32,018 nucleotides of DNA from Bdellovibrionales bacterium (GTDB lineage Bacteria; Bdellovibrionota; Bdellovibrionia; Bdellovibrionales; JAMPXM01), in NCBI GenBank assembly GCA_005808505.1, contig SYLX01000121.1:1-32018 (forward strand). The letters run 5' to 3'. The notes beneath the pieces are model-generated. The model ran no database searches. It saw only the letters and a program-made list of their open reading frames with translations, and was not told where the DNA came from. The stretch's first letter is position 1. Each line of letters starts with the position of its first letter. This document shows, in pieces, positions 14,909 through 22,536 of the stretch. Both the position numbers and the translations under genes were made by a program.

Positions 14909-16078
14909 TTAAGTCTTTAAAACGACGGCCGGAGTTTCGCGCAAAATACCTGAAGCTTTCGTACAAGCAGCTTCAACCTTCGCATCGTCGATGGCACCTA
15001 GCTTCATTTTGTTGATCGAGCCAGCAAGCGCGCGCAACGTCGCGATCAGATCCTCATCGCGAATGGCGCCCATGTGGCCAATGCGGATGATTTTGCCTTT
15101 AAGCTGATCTTGTCCGCCCATTACGATGACGGCGAAAGATTTTTCCATCTCCGCGCGGACCTTTTGTCCATCGATCCCATCCGGAATTTTGATGGCCGTG
15201 AGAGAGGGAGAAGGAGTTGATGAGAAAATTTCAAGTCCCATCTCTCGCGCGGCAACGATCGTAGCTTTCGAGAGAGCTTGGATCCTCTCGTACACGCGGT
15301 GCATGCCTTGGCCCAAGAAAATTTCGAGAACTAAATCGAGAGCGCGTACGTGCGTAACGGCCGATGAGAAGAGTGATTCACCATTTTCGTTGGCTTCGCG
15401 CTCGGCACGAATGTCGAAGTAGAACTTCGGGCACTTCGAAGTTTCGGTGAGCTTCCACGCTTTCTTCGAAAAGCTGATGAAGGAAAGTCCCGTCGGAAGC
15501 ATGAATGCTTTCTGACTCCCCGCGATTAGGACATCAAGGCCCCACTCATCCATCGGAAGCGGAAGCGCACCCATCGCGGTGATCGCGTCGACCATCAAAA
15601 CCGCGCGATGATTTTTGGTCAGTTGTGCGAGCTCGCGAATCGGGTGCAAAACGCCCGTGCTTGTTTCGCAAGCTTGGCAAAGGACCGCGACGGCGTTTGG
15701 TTGTTTGCGGAGTGCGTCTTCTACTTGCTCGCGACGCACAACTTGTCCCCAAGGCACTTCAATGCGCGTCACTTTTGCGCCGTAAACTTCGGCCATATCG
15801 GCCCAGCGTTCGCCAAATTTTCCAGAAACAATGCTGATCACTTCGTCGCCAGGGGAAAGGCAATTAACGAGGGCTGATTCCATTCCGCCGGAACCCGTGG
15901 AGGTGTGGATGAAGACGGGTTCCTCGGTTAGGAACACCTTCTTCAAATTTGCCAGCACGCGGTTGAAAAGTTGAACGAACTCAGGCGTTCGGTGGTGCTC
16001 CATCGGACGTGCCATGATTTCTAGCACTTCGGGAGGGAGCGGAACGGGGCCGGGGGTCATGAGCGTGTATGATTTCAT
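14909..16078 (-). CDS. Class V PLP aminotransferase (Ala/Ser-glyoxylate type)
   Basis: A 389-residue fold-type I enzyme. The opening SYTLMTPGPVPLPPEVLEIM is typical of the alanine-glyoxylate/serine-glyoxylate group, as are HTSTGSGGMESALVNC, CQACETSTGVLHP, DAITAMGALPLPMDEWGLD and the PLP lysine in GSQKAFMLPTG; RIGHMG follows near the end. It moves an amino group from alanine, serine or phosphoserine to glyoxylate or a related 2-oxoacid. Next to a serA-like gene it may serve as the transaminase of serine synthesis in place of a classic SerC (inference). The ATG at 16078 has no Shine-Dalgarno; the likely -10 lies so close that the mRNA may be nearly leaderless. Confidence 0.92.
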   Translation of the reverse strand: MKSYTLMTPGPVPLPPEVLEIMARPMEHHRTPEFVQLFNRVLANLKKVFLTEEPVFIHTSTGSGGMESALVNCLSPGDEVISIVSGKFGERWADMAEVYGAKVTRIEVPWGQVVRREQVEDALRKQPNAVAVLCQACETSTGVLHPIRELAQLTKNHRAVLMVDAITAMGALPLPMDEWGLDVLIAGSQKAFMLPTGLSFISFSKKAWKLTETSKCPKFYFDIRAEREANENGESLFSSAVTHVRALDLVLEIFLGQGMHRVYERIQALSKATIVAAREMGLEIFSSTPSPSLTAIKIPDGIDGQKVRAEMEKSFAVIVMGGQDQLKGKIIRIGHMGAIRDEDLIATLRALAGSINKMKLGAIDDAKVEAACTKASGILRETPAVVLKT

Positions 16079-16088
16079 TGGAGACCGA

Positions 16089-16117
16089 GTTTAGCGTTTC
16101 TGGGATAGGGAAAACAA
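16089..16117 (-). promoter_or_regulatory. Promoter of aminotransferase operon
   Basis: On the minus strand TTGTTT (16112-16117), 17 bases, then CTAAAC (16089-16094). The start point would be about 16082-16083, only ~5 bases ahead of the ATG. Confidence 0.45.
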
Positions 16118-16162
16118 CTCCGGAAACGGTTTAGAAGCGAACGCGACAGAGGTCAAAACGCC

Positions 16163-16189
16163 TTGAAAAACCCGGCGCAGCCTTATAAC
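16163..16189 (+). promoter_or_regulatory. Promoter of lptE-holA
   Basis: TTGAAA (16163-16168), 15 bases, then TATAAC (16184-16189). The expected start point near 16196 would leave about five bases ahead of the lptE ATG. No Shine-Dalgarno is present. Confidence 0.45.
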
Positions 16190-16200
16190 TTGGGCGCAGC

Positions 16201-16821
16201 ATGAGATTTCAGCATCCTAAGTCTTACATCACGCTCCAGGCTGTGTTTTCGGCCGTGCTTTTGGTCGTATTTCTGGGGTTCGGCCAACTTCTTACAGGTT
16301 GCGCCTACCGCTTAGGTGCCGGTGATCGCCAAATTCCTGGCGGCTACCGCACGATCGCCGTTCCAGTTTTCAAGAACTCAACGATGGAAACCGGAATCGA
16401 AGTCTATTTCACGAACGCCATCGTTCGTGAAATAGAGCGCGCCGCCATCGGCAAAGTCACGGAGAAGTCAGCGGCCCAAGTCGTCCTTGAAGGGACCGTT
16501 GACAGCGTTGACTACATTCCCGTCGCGCCCGTTGAAGGAACGAGTCGGGCTGACAGCATCATCCCGGACCGTACAGTTTTGAACACGCGCTATCGAGTGC
16601 GGGTGACGTCGACAATTCGACTGCGCAGAAGTTCCGATCAACAAGTTCTCTGGGAAAATCAATTTCAGCGCGAAGAGATTTATTCAACTCCCCGTGTTGC
16701 CATCCAAGGTCTCTCGTCGGCAAACGCGCTCTACAATCACAGCGCGCGTCTTCAAAATATTCAGACGATTGCAAGCGACATGATGGCTGAAGCCAATGAC
16801 CGTATGACGGAGAATTTTTGA
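16201..16821 (+). CDS. lptE: LPS-assembly lipoprotein LptE
   Basis: A 206-residue lipoprotein. The signal segment ends in lipobox LLTGC with Cys34, followed by AYRLGAGDRQIPGGYRTIAV, the typical LptE start (CGY.L ... tiav-f-N). The later core has TNAIVREIER, RYRVRVTSTIRLR and NSTMETGIE. LptE sits in the outer membrane as the plug and helper of LptD and is needed for LPS insertion. It overlaps holA at TGATG, an arrangement seen in many proteobacteria (lptE-holA). The coding sequence contains a perfect 15-bp inverted repeat at 16403-16436. Confidence 0.9.
   Translation: MRFQHPKSYITLQAVFSAVLLVVFLGFGQLLTGCAYRLGAGDRQIPGGYRTIAVPVFKNSTMETGIEVYFTNAIVREIERAAIGKVTEKSAAQVVLEGTVDSVDYIPVAPVEGTSRADSIIPDRTVLNTRYRVRVTSTIRLRRSSDQQVLWENQFQREEIYSTPRVAIQGLSSANALYNHSARLQNIQTIASDMMAEANDRMTENF
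16403..16436. repeat. Perfect 15-bp inverted repeat inside lptE
   Basis: TCTATTTCACGAACG, loop CCAT, CGTTCGTGAAATAGA. The stem is perfect and encodes residues VYFTNAIVREIE, so it is under protein constraint as well. As mRNA it would form a very stable hairpin early in lptE. Confidence 0.9.
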
Positions 16822-17825
16822 TGAGCGACGCTGGCTGGACGCCGCAGAAACTCACGGATTCCCTCGCGCGCGGTGAAGTCTATCCGCTGTATTTCCTTTT
16901 TGGCGATGAGACGTTTCTGATCGACGAGTCGCTCGATCTCCTCGAGAAGACAGCCGTCGGCGATGGCTTGCGCGACTTCAATCTAAACACGTTTTACGGA
17001 GGCGAGGCCGAAGCGTCACAAATCCGTGATGCTGCCGAGACTCTTCCGATGATGGCGCAAGTTCGCGTTGTCGTCGTCAAGGATGCCCAGGATCTCAATG
17101 AAAAAGATTGGGACATGCTCATGCCGCTCATCGATGAGCCAGTCGGCACAACGGCTCTCGTCTGTATTGCGAACAAGATCGATAAACGGAAAAAGTACAT
17201 CAAACGCTTTATCGAAAAAGGCGTGATCGTTGAATTCAAGCGCCCGTTTGATAACCAGATTCCCGACTGGATCAAAACGCTGGCAAAAAAACACGACATC
17301 AAGCTCGCAGCAGGTGCTGTGGAATTGTTCCATCAACTTGTTGGATCGAATCTCCAAGACATCAATGCGGAGCTGACGAAGCTTCGTCAGTATCTTGGCG
17401 ACCGCAAAACGGCATCGAACGAAGATGTTCTTCAAGCTGTTTCGCGGGTTCGACTCGACAGCGTCTTTGATCTCACCGACGCCATCGGAAGAAATGATCG
17501 CGCCCGTGCTCTCGATTGTTTGGTGAATCTCCTCGACAATGGACAAAGCGAAGTCGGGGTTCTTGCGCTGATCTCGCGGCACGTGAGAATTCTCAAACTC
17601 GTGACTGACGGAATGAAAGAAGGTCTCTCCGGCCAACGGCTTAGCTCGCGGGCGGGGGTTTCGCCTTACTTCCTCAAATCTTACATCGATCAGGCACGCT
17701 CGTGGACGGAGCGGAAAATTGAACGCACCTTCCAAGCGCTGCTCGATACCGACCGCGCTTTGAAATCTTCGCCAGTTGCTTCGCATATCTGGCTCGAAAA
17801 TTTCATCGTTCAGACCTGCCAGTAA
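16821..17825 (+). CDS. holA: DNA polymerase III subunit delta
   Basis: A 334-residue protein, typical of HolA. It opens bacterial sliding-clamp rings as part of the clamp loader. Seen: the N-terminal VYPLYFLFGDETFLIDESLD, a Rossmann-like domain with VRVVVVKDAQDL and TTALVCIANKIDKRK, then the delta core ELFHQLVGSNLQDINAELTKL and the C-terminal collar (LALISRHVRILKL). ATG 16821 overlaps the lptE stop (TGATG), so expression is coupled. A TTG one codon earlier is also open, but the ATG is preferred. Confidence 0.95.
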   Translation: MSDAGWTPQKLTDSLARGEVYPLYFLFGDETFLIDESLDLLEKTAVGDGLRDFNLNTFYGGEAEASQIRDAAETLPMMAQVRVVVVKDAQDLNEKDWDMLMPLIDEPVGTTALVCIANKIDKRKKYIKRFIEKGVIVEFKRPFDNQIPDWIKTLAKKHDIKLAAGAVELFHQLVGSNLQDINAELTKLRQYLGDRKTASNEDVLQAVSRVRLDSVFDLTDAIGRNDRARALDCLVNLLDNGQSEVGVLALISRHVRILKLVTDGMKEGLSGQRLSSRAGVSPYFLKSYIDQARSWTERKIERTFQALLDTDRALKSSPVASHIWLENFIVQTCQ

Positions 17826-17966
17826 CGTCGCTATTAACGAAACCAGCGACGCCCACCCAACAATCCTTGTTGACTTAGGACTAGGCAAGATCTGCCGGTT
17901 GCAGATTGAAACTAGACTTTACGTTAGGGTGATTTTTTGAGGAGATCGTACGAGGGAGAAATACCG

Positions 17967-18152
17967 ATGAAGCATCGATTTCTGTTCTTGGTTCTCGGCA
18001 TCCACATTGCCGCTGCCGGCCTTGCGATCGCGGGTTGCGCAACGCTGAAGCCGAGCAAAAAGTTTGCGCGTTCCAGTGAGAAAACAAAGAGTGAACAGAC
18101 AGCTCCAGACGCAGCGTCGACAAAAGTCGAGCCGGGTTCCGTGACGATGTAA
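17967..18152 (+). CDS. Small lipoprotein (61 aa)
   Basis: MKHRFLFLVLGIHIAAAGLAIAGC has a basic N-terminus, a hydrophobic core and a lipobox ending at Cys24. It is followed by a 37-residue hydrophilic Lys/Ser/Thr-rich tail. ATG 17967 follows GAGGGAGA about ten bases upstream; the frame is open ten codons earlier, but without a signal. No function can be assigned. It may be anchored in either membrane; the residue after Cys is Ala, which does not suggest inner-membrane retention. It lies between holA and the PilZ gene in the same direction. Confidence 0.75.
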   Translation: MKHRFLFLVLGIHIAAAGLAIAGCATLKPSKKFARSSEKTKSEQTAPDAASTKVEPGSVTM

Positions 18153-18222
18153 CCTGCGGCCCTGGTTCAGCGGTCCGACTTGCAGGAGGTCCAGTCAAGG
18201 GTCCTGCCAAAAATCCGATAAG

Positions 18223-18252
18223 ACACTTTAAGAGGGAGAACTTTTTAAGTGT
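18223..18252 (+). promoter_or_regulatory. Hairpin over the PilZ gene ribosome site
   Basis: ACACTT (18223-18228) can pair with AAGTGT (18247-18252), with a further AAG/CTT pairing inside and one bulged T. The loop holds GAGGGAG, the likely Shine-Dalgarno, and the right arm contains the GTG start. It could damp translation. Confidence 0.35.
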
Positions 18253-18668
18253 CGAATTCAGCTCAGAAACCTCTAAGCAAACCGGCTGGTCCCCAGGCTT
18301 CGAAATCTGCTTCGTCGCCTTCCGGGCGCCCGGGCATGGAAAGTCGTCGGACACCACGTCGACAATATCATCGCTCGATCGGTGTGCTTTGCCAGGGGAA
18401 CTACCAAGTTCTGCAGGCGGTTCAGCTGAGTGAGGGCGGAATGCTCTTCGCTTCAACGAGCAAGTTCACCGAAAAAGATCAGGTCGTAATCAGCCTCATC
18501 ATTCCTGGTGGTGGTGCCGTCGTCGCGCGCGGTGAGATCATCTACAACATCGCGAAAGACAAAAGCTACGGAGTTAAGTTTGCTCCGTTGCCACTCCATT
18601 TGCGTCGCCTGATCCGAAATTACGTGACGGCGAAGACCCAAGAAGAAGCCGAACAAGAACTAATGTGA
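18249..18668 (+). CDS. PilZ-domain protein
   Basis: A 139-residue protein. Residues about 1-30 are a Ser/Pro/Ala-rich flexible tail; from about 31 there is a PilZ barrel: RRTPRRQYHRSIGV supplies the RxxxR arm and VQLSEGGMLF the second motif, followed by DQVVISLIIPGGGAVVARGEIIY and a helix LRRLIRNYV. PilZ proteins bind cyclic di-GMP. Here the second motif reads QxSxxG where D/NxSxxG is usual, so binding may be weak or altered. GTG 18249 is the start. It probably controls motility or surface processes, but no partner gene is adjacent. Confidence 0.88.
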   Translation: MSNSAQKPLSKPAGPQASKSASSPSGRPGMESRRTPRRQYHRSIGVLCQGNYQVLQAVQLSEGGMLFASTSKFTEKDQVVISLIIPGGGAVVARGEIIYNIAKDKSYGVKFAPLPLHLRRLIRNYVTAKTQEEAEQELM

Positions 18669-18725
18669 TTTGATTTGGTTCGCAGGTCCAGGTCCCTGGA
18701 CGGAACACGTGAAAAAGAAAAACCA

Positions 18726-18750
18726 AAAGCCGGGTTGTGGACCCGGCTTT
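18726..18750. terminator. Bidirectional terminator between PilZ gene and rpsT
   Basis: AAAGCCGGGT / ACCCGGCTTT, a 10-bp perfect stem with a 5-base loop. CGTTTT follows on the plus strand and a long T-rich run on the minus strand, so it can serve both convergent genes. Confidence 0.85.
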
Positions 18751-18793
18751 CGTTTTCAATCGGAGAATGGAATTCTCGGAAAGAGAGCGAAGA

Positions 18794-19066
18794 TTACTTC
18801 GCTGCGCCGACTTTTGCTACGCGCTCAGCGAGGCGGCTGATTTTGCGGCTAGCAGTCTTCTTGTGAACCACGCCTTTAGCAGCAGCTTTCGACATCTTGC
18901 TTGTGTAGTCTTTCAAAGCTGTTTCAGCAGCGGCTTTGTCAGTGCCAGAGAGTGCAGTGCGGAGTTTTTTCTCGAATGTGCGAACAGATCCGAGCGTTTG
19001 AGTGTTGCGCTGATTTCTTTTGATCGACTGGCGAGCGCGTTTTTCCGCAGACTTATGAGTTGCCAA
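18794..19066 (-). CDS. rpsT: 30S ribosomal protein S20
   Basis: A 90-residue basic protein: ATHKSAEKRARQSIKRNQRN at the start, then three helices ending RKISRLAERVAKVGAAK. S20 binds 16S rRNA in the body of the 30S subunit. The start is TTG 19066, set by a GGGAGGTC six bases upstream; an ATG frame open to 19111 adds non-homologous residues. E. coli rpsT is known to start at UUG and to be autoregulated, so the weak start may be conserved. It is monocistronic and ends at the terminator above. Confidence 0.97.
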   Translation of the reverse strand: MATHKSAEKRARQSIKRNQRNTQTLGSVRTFEKKLRTALSGTDKAAAETALKDYTSKMSKAAAKGVVHKKTASRKISRLAERVAKVGAAK

Positions 19067-19277
19067 GAGAAGACCTCCCAAATACCTTTTGTAAGAACGA
19101 AGGGTTAACATAGGGACTACCCAATAGCAAGCCCGATCGGAATACTGGAATCTCGGTCAACAATGGCTTCAAGGTTCCGGCTCCGCTCGCTTTCGCAATC
19201 GGCTGATTGCGGGCTAGAGCCTTGGCACCTTCGACCGCCCCTGATCCTCATCTAAGTAGCTAACAGGAGTGGGCTTT

Positions 19278-20990
19278 TTGAACTCTGAAATTCCTTCGAA
19301 ACCACCGGTGGACGCGGCATCTAGCGACCCGGTTGATGGCTCATCCGCTGCTCACGCCGCTGCCGTAGCCGAATCCCAAGCCCTTATAAGAGCCGAAAAA
19401 GGTTCAGTCGCGGTCTCCGCGATGATCGTGGCTTTCGGCATTTTGATGAGCCGGATTTTAGGCCTCATCCGCGACGTTATGACGGCGAAGTATTTTCCAA
19501 CCGATGCGCGGGATGCATTCTTGGCAGCCTTCCGCCTCCCGAATCTCTTTCGTCGGATTCTCGGAGAAGGCTCACTATCCGTAAGTTTTATCCCGATTTT
19601 TATCGAGATTCTCTCGGGGAAGAAAACGTCTTCGAAAACCGAGACCGAGGCTCGTGCGCGCGAATTGGTCTCTATCGTTTTCAGTATCTTGATGACGATC
19701 TCGTTTACGATCACGGTTTTGGCAACGATCTTCATGGAAGAGATTGTCGGTACCGTCGTTCAGGGCTTCTCGCCCGCTAAGATCGAGCTTACCGTCGAGC
19801 TTGGTCGGATCATGTTCGGTTTTTTGATTCTCGTGAGCCTGTACGCCTACTTCATGGCGATTCTCAACAGTCTCAAGAAGTTTGCGGTAGCCGCTCTTGC
19901 GCCATGCTTTCTCAACTTAGCCATGATCGGCGCGGCTTTGATCTCGGGGCGTCTCGCCAACGAAGCGACAGTGTTAGCTTGGTCGGTGATCGTCGGCGGT
20001 GTCTTGCAGATGGCGATTCTGATTCCGGGAGTCGTGAAAAGTGGGTTTCTCCCGCGGTTCACGTTCAAATGGAATAATCCCGACGTCATTCAGATGTTCA
20101 AGACGATTTTGCCGAGCATGTTCGGAATGAGCATCATGCAAATCACGCAAATCGTGAACATGAGCTTTGCGAGCTTTTTGCCTGCGGGAACCTTGTCGTA
20201 CCTTTATTTCGCAGATCGCATTCTTGAATTACCGCTCTCGCTCGTCGTGGTGAGCGTGGGATCAGCACTGCTTCCGACGCTCGCTAAATATTCGGCCGAA
20301 GGGAACCGCGATGCGATGGGAGACACGATCAACCACTACATTCGGTTGATCATCTTTGTTGCGTTACCTGCAGCCCTCGGCATGTTCGTCTTAGCTCAAC
20401 CGATTACGGAAGTTCTCTTTCTAAGAGGGGAATTCAAATATGCGGATGCCGTGCAAACGGCGCAGGTCATTCGTGTTTACTCCTTTAGCGTCATTGTCGC
20501 ATCTGGCGTGCGCATTTTAGCTCAAGGTTTTTACGCCATTAAGAATACTTGGTATCCGGCGCTCGCAGGTGCGGTGGCGTTGATCTCGCACGTCATCTTC
20601 GCGTTTGTGCTCACGCGGACATTCAAGATTGAGGGACTAGCGGCAGCTTCGGTTGCGAGTGGGACCGTAAATCTTCTGATGCTCGCGACAGCCTACAATT
20701 CTTGGGTTGGCTCGCTTCATCTGAAGACGTTGTTCAAGAGCTTCGGGAAGTTCATGGTTTGCGGTGCCGCGATGATAGGTTCGTTACAGGCCTATCCTTT
20801 CGTGAAGCAGGCTTTAACCGGGAGGGTTCCCGGTGCACGCACGATCACGCTTCTCGCGATGATCTTGCTTGGTGCCTTAGTCTACATGGCGTGCGCGCAT
20901 CTTTTGCGCATCCCTGAATTCCGCGAGACGGCCGCAACATTCGGAACTAAGTTTCAACGTAAGTTGAGCCGCTTCAGAAAGAAAAGCTAA
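19278..20990 (+). CDS. murJ: Lipid II flippase MurJ (MviN)
   Basis: A ~570-residue MATE-like flippase that moves lipid II across the inner membrane for peptidoglycan synthesis. The first ~45 residues are a low-complexity Ser/Ala/Pro tail. Then comes the MurJ start SAMIVAFGILMSRILGLIRDVMTAKYFP, the conserved DAFLAAFRLPNLFRRILGEGSLSVSFIPIF, and about fourteen membrane helices. The C-terminus is basic (FQRKLSRFRKK). TTG 19278 is preferred because AGGAG lies eight bases upstream; GTG 19269 would be too close to it. It converges with the propeller gene across a hairpin. Confidence 0.96.
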   Translation: MNSEIPSKPPVDAASSDPVDGSSAAHAAAVAESQALIRAEKGSVAVSAMIVAFGILMSRILGLIRDVMTAKYFPTDARDAFLAAFRLPNLFRRILGEGSLSVSFIPIFIEILSGKKTSSKTETEARARELVSIVFSILMTISFTITVLATIFMEEIVGTVVQGFSPAKIELTVELGRIMFGFLILVSLYAYFMAILNSLKKFAVAALAPCFLNLAMIGAALISGRLANEATVLAWSVIVGGVLQMAILIPGVVKSGFLPRFTFKWNNPDVIQMFKTILPSMFGMSIMQITQIVNMSFASFLPAGTLSYLYFADRILELPLSLVVVSVGSALLPTLAKYSAEGNRDAMGDTINHYIRLIIFVALPAALGMFVLAQPITEVLFLRGEFKYADAVQTAQVIRVYSFSVIVASGVRILAQGFYAIKNTWYPALAGAVALISHVIFAFVLTRTFKIEGLAAASVASGTVNLLMLATAYNSWVGSLHLKTLFKSFGKFMVCGAAMIGSLQAYPFVKQALTGRVPGARTITLLAMILLGALVYMACAHLLRIPEFRETAATFGTKFQRKLSRFRKKS

Positions 20991-20995
20991 AGGCG

Positions 20996-21019
20996 AGGCT
21001 CTCCTTTGCGCGAGAGCCT
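20996..21019. terminator. Hairpin between convergent murJ and propeller genes
   Basis: AGGCTCTC / GAGAGCCT, an 8-bp perfect stem with an 8-base loop, placed exactly between two convergent stops (20990 and 21026). T runs are short on both sides. Confidence 0.55.
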
Positions 21020-21025
21020 TGATCC

Positions 21026-22180
21026 TCACTTCTTTTGCCAACGATACACCCAGCCACTTCGGTTCAAGATGTAGAGAACTCCGTTCACCTCCGCGAGGAC
21101 GACGCGTGGAGCAAGCTGTGCATCTTGGGATTCGAAAACGACCTCGCCGTTTTGCCAAATACGCGTGATGCTATCGGAAATTTCACCGTATTTTCTGTGC
21201 GAAGTCAGAATCGAAACGTTATCCGGTAAGAAGCTAGCGAAGTTCACGTCCGTCTCGAAAGTCAGCCTCTCAAGTTTGTAGGTGTCGTTCCAAATGCTCA
21301 CGCGCTTCGGTTGATCTTGGCAGCCACCACAAGTCGAAACGTTTGTCGGCAGGTAGTAGAGAAGGCGTCTTCCATCAGTGCTCCACTGAGCATTTGAGAT
21401 GAAATGGTATTGATCGATTTTCATAAGAACGTCGGATTCGACGTCGAGAACTCGCGGAGCGCCGTCGACCGAATGAATGAAGATGCGCTTTGAATCGGGG
21501 CTCCACCGCACAAGAGGCGTATGGGACGTGTCGAGATCGAAGATCATTTTCTCAACACCTGACTTAACGTTTCTGATTTTTAGCGCTTTGCCCGACAGGC
21601 CCTTCACGCAAGTCGTGAGGTAATGTCCATCAGGACTCCACGCAAATGGACAATACTTCTGATCGCCTTCGATGCTTCCGGTGAACGCTTTTTGCCGAAG
21701 GTTGTAGAACCGGGTGAGCTCCGGCTGAACCATAGCCACTGTTTGCCCATCGGGATGCCAGATGATTCTCTCCACAGGTTGTTTCTCTGAGTAAATCACG
21801 CGAAAGCGTTCGCCCGTTTTGGTATCGAAGAAGTGAGCTTTGTTTTCGGAGAGCAGCGCAATCTGGGAGCCGTCGGGACTCCAGCTGGGCATCTGATATT
21901 CGTCACTCCAACCAGGGTTTGGAAGTTGAAGATCAAGCATTTTCTTGCCATTCGCCGTAGCAAAAATCGACCAGACGTTTTGGCCACGCTCGTTTCTGAT
22001 TCGCGCGACGTAACGCTCACCCTTAGGTGAAGTCGTTAACCATGCTTGGGTTTCGGGGCGAAGAGTGTAGAGAGGTTGCGCAACCCAGTTCTGATCTGCA
22101 AAAGCAGACAGGGTTGCGAAAAGAATCGAAGCGGTAAGTACAAACTTATGAGCATACGTCGGTACAAGTGGGACAGTCAT
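21026..22180 (-). CDS. Secreted WD40/TolB-like beta-propeller protein
   Basis: A 384-residue protein with a signal peptide (residues 1-29, ending ATLSAFADQ) and repeated PD40-type blades: MPSWSPDGSQIALLSEN, IIWHPDGQTVAMVQ, FAWSPDGHYLTTCV, VRWSPDSKRIFIHS, AQWSTDGRRLLYYLP. A CGGC motif (STCGGCQDQPKR) breaks the pattern near residue 295. Such periplasmic propellers usually bind proteins or glycans; TolB itself is a relative in fold, but no Tol/Pal genes are near. ATG 22180 follows AAGGAGA. Function unknown. Confidence 0.85.
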   Translation of the reverse strand: MTVPLVPTYAHKFVLTASILFATLSAFADQNWVAQPLYTLRPETQAWLTTSPKGERYVARIRNERGQNVWSIFATANGKKMLDLQLPNPGWSDEYQMPSWSPDGSQIALLSENKAHFFDTKTGERFRVIYSEKQPVERIIWHPDGQTVAMVQPELTRFYNLRQKAFTGSIEGDQKYCPFAWSPDGHYLTTCVKGLSGKALKIRNVKSGVEKMIFDLDTSHTPLVRWSPDSKRIFIHSVDGAPRVLDVESDVLMKIDQYHFISNAQWSTDGRRLLYYLPTNVSTCGGCQDQPKRVSIWNDTYKLERLTFETDVNFASFLPDNVSILTSHRKYGEISDSITRIWQNGEVVFESQDAQLAPRVVLAEVNGVLYILNRSGWVYRWQKK

Positions 22181-22536
22181 GGGTGGTCTCCTTGATGAAC
22201 CGCGATGATAAATAGGCCTGATTTACAGGGTCACGGAATAGCGTGAACTTTTAGAATTCTCCAATTGCGGTGGAGCCAGGTGGGAGGTGTCTTGCGATGA
22301 GAATTTCGGGTTGCGTGAACTGGTTTATTACATTCGCAACCGTGGAAGTTCGACTTCTCATTATTGAGATCTGAGTAGCGTCTCATCGGCCAGCGCTATC
22401 ATTGCAGAGCTGAGAGAGGGTTTATTTCTACCAGCACGTGCACGCCCCGGTTTAGCTGGATTCCGTGCTTTAAGCCCATGTTTTCATTAGCCGATTAGAA
22501 AATGAAACCACCGGGAGACCAGCAGCTGGAGGGCCT
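22181..22536. other. Divergent intergenic region, no gene seen
   Basis: Carries the promoters of two divergent genes. A dyad GGTTGCG (22309-22315) / CGCAACC (22335-22341) with a 19-base gap could be a protein site. No clear -35/-10 pair was identified. Confidence 0.35.

Noticed and set aside
17016..17888. 290-codon minus-strand frame opposite holA
   Set aside because: holA on the plus strand is certain; the antisense frame has no recognisable domains.
17881..18456. 191-codon minus-strand frame opposite the lipoprotein and PilZ genes
   Set aside because: Low-complexity shadow; the plus-strand genes have a lipobox and PilZ motifs.
18737..19108. 123-codon plus-strand frame opposite rpsT
   Set aside because: rpsT is certain; the opposite frame is Ser/Phe/Arg-rich with no support.
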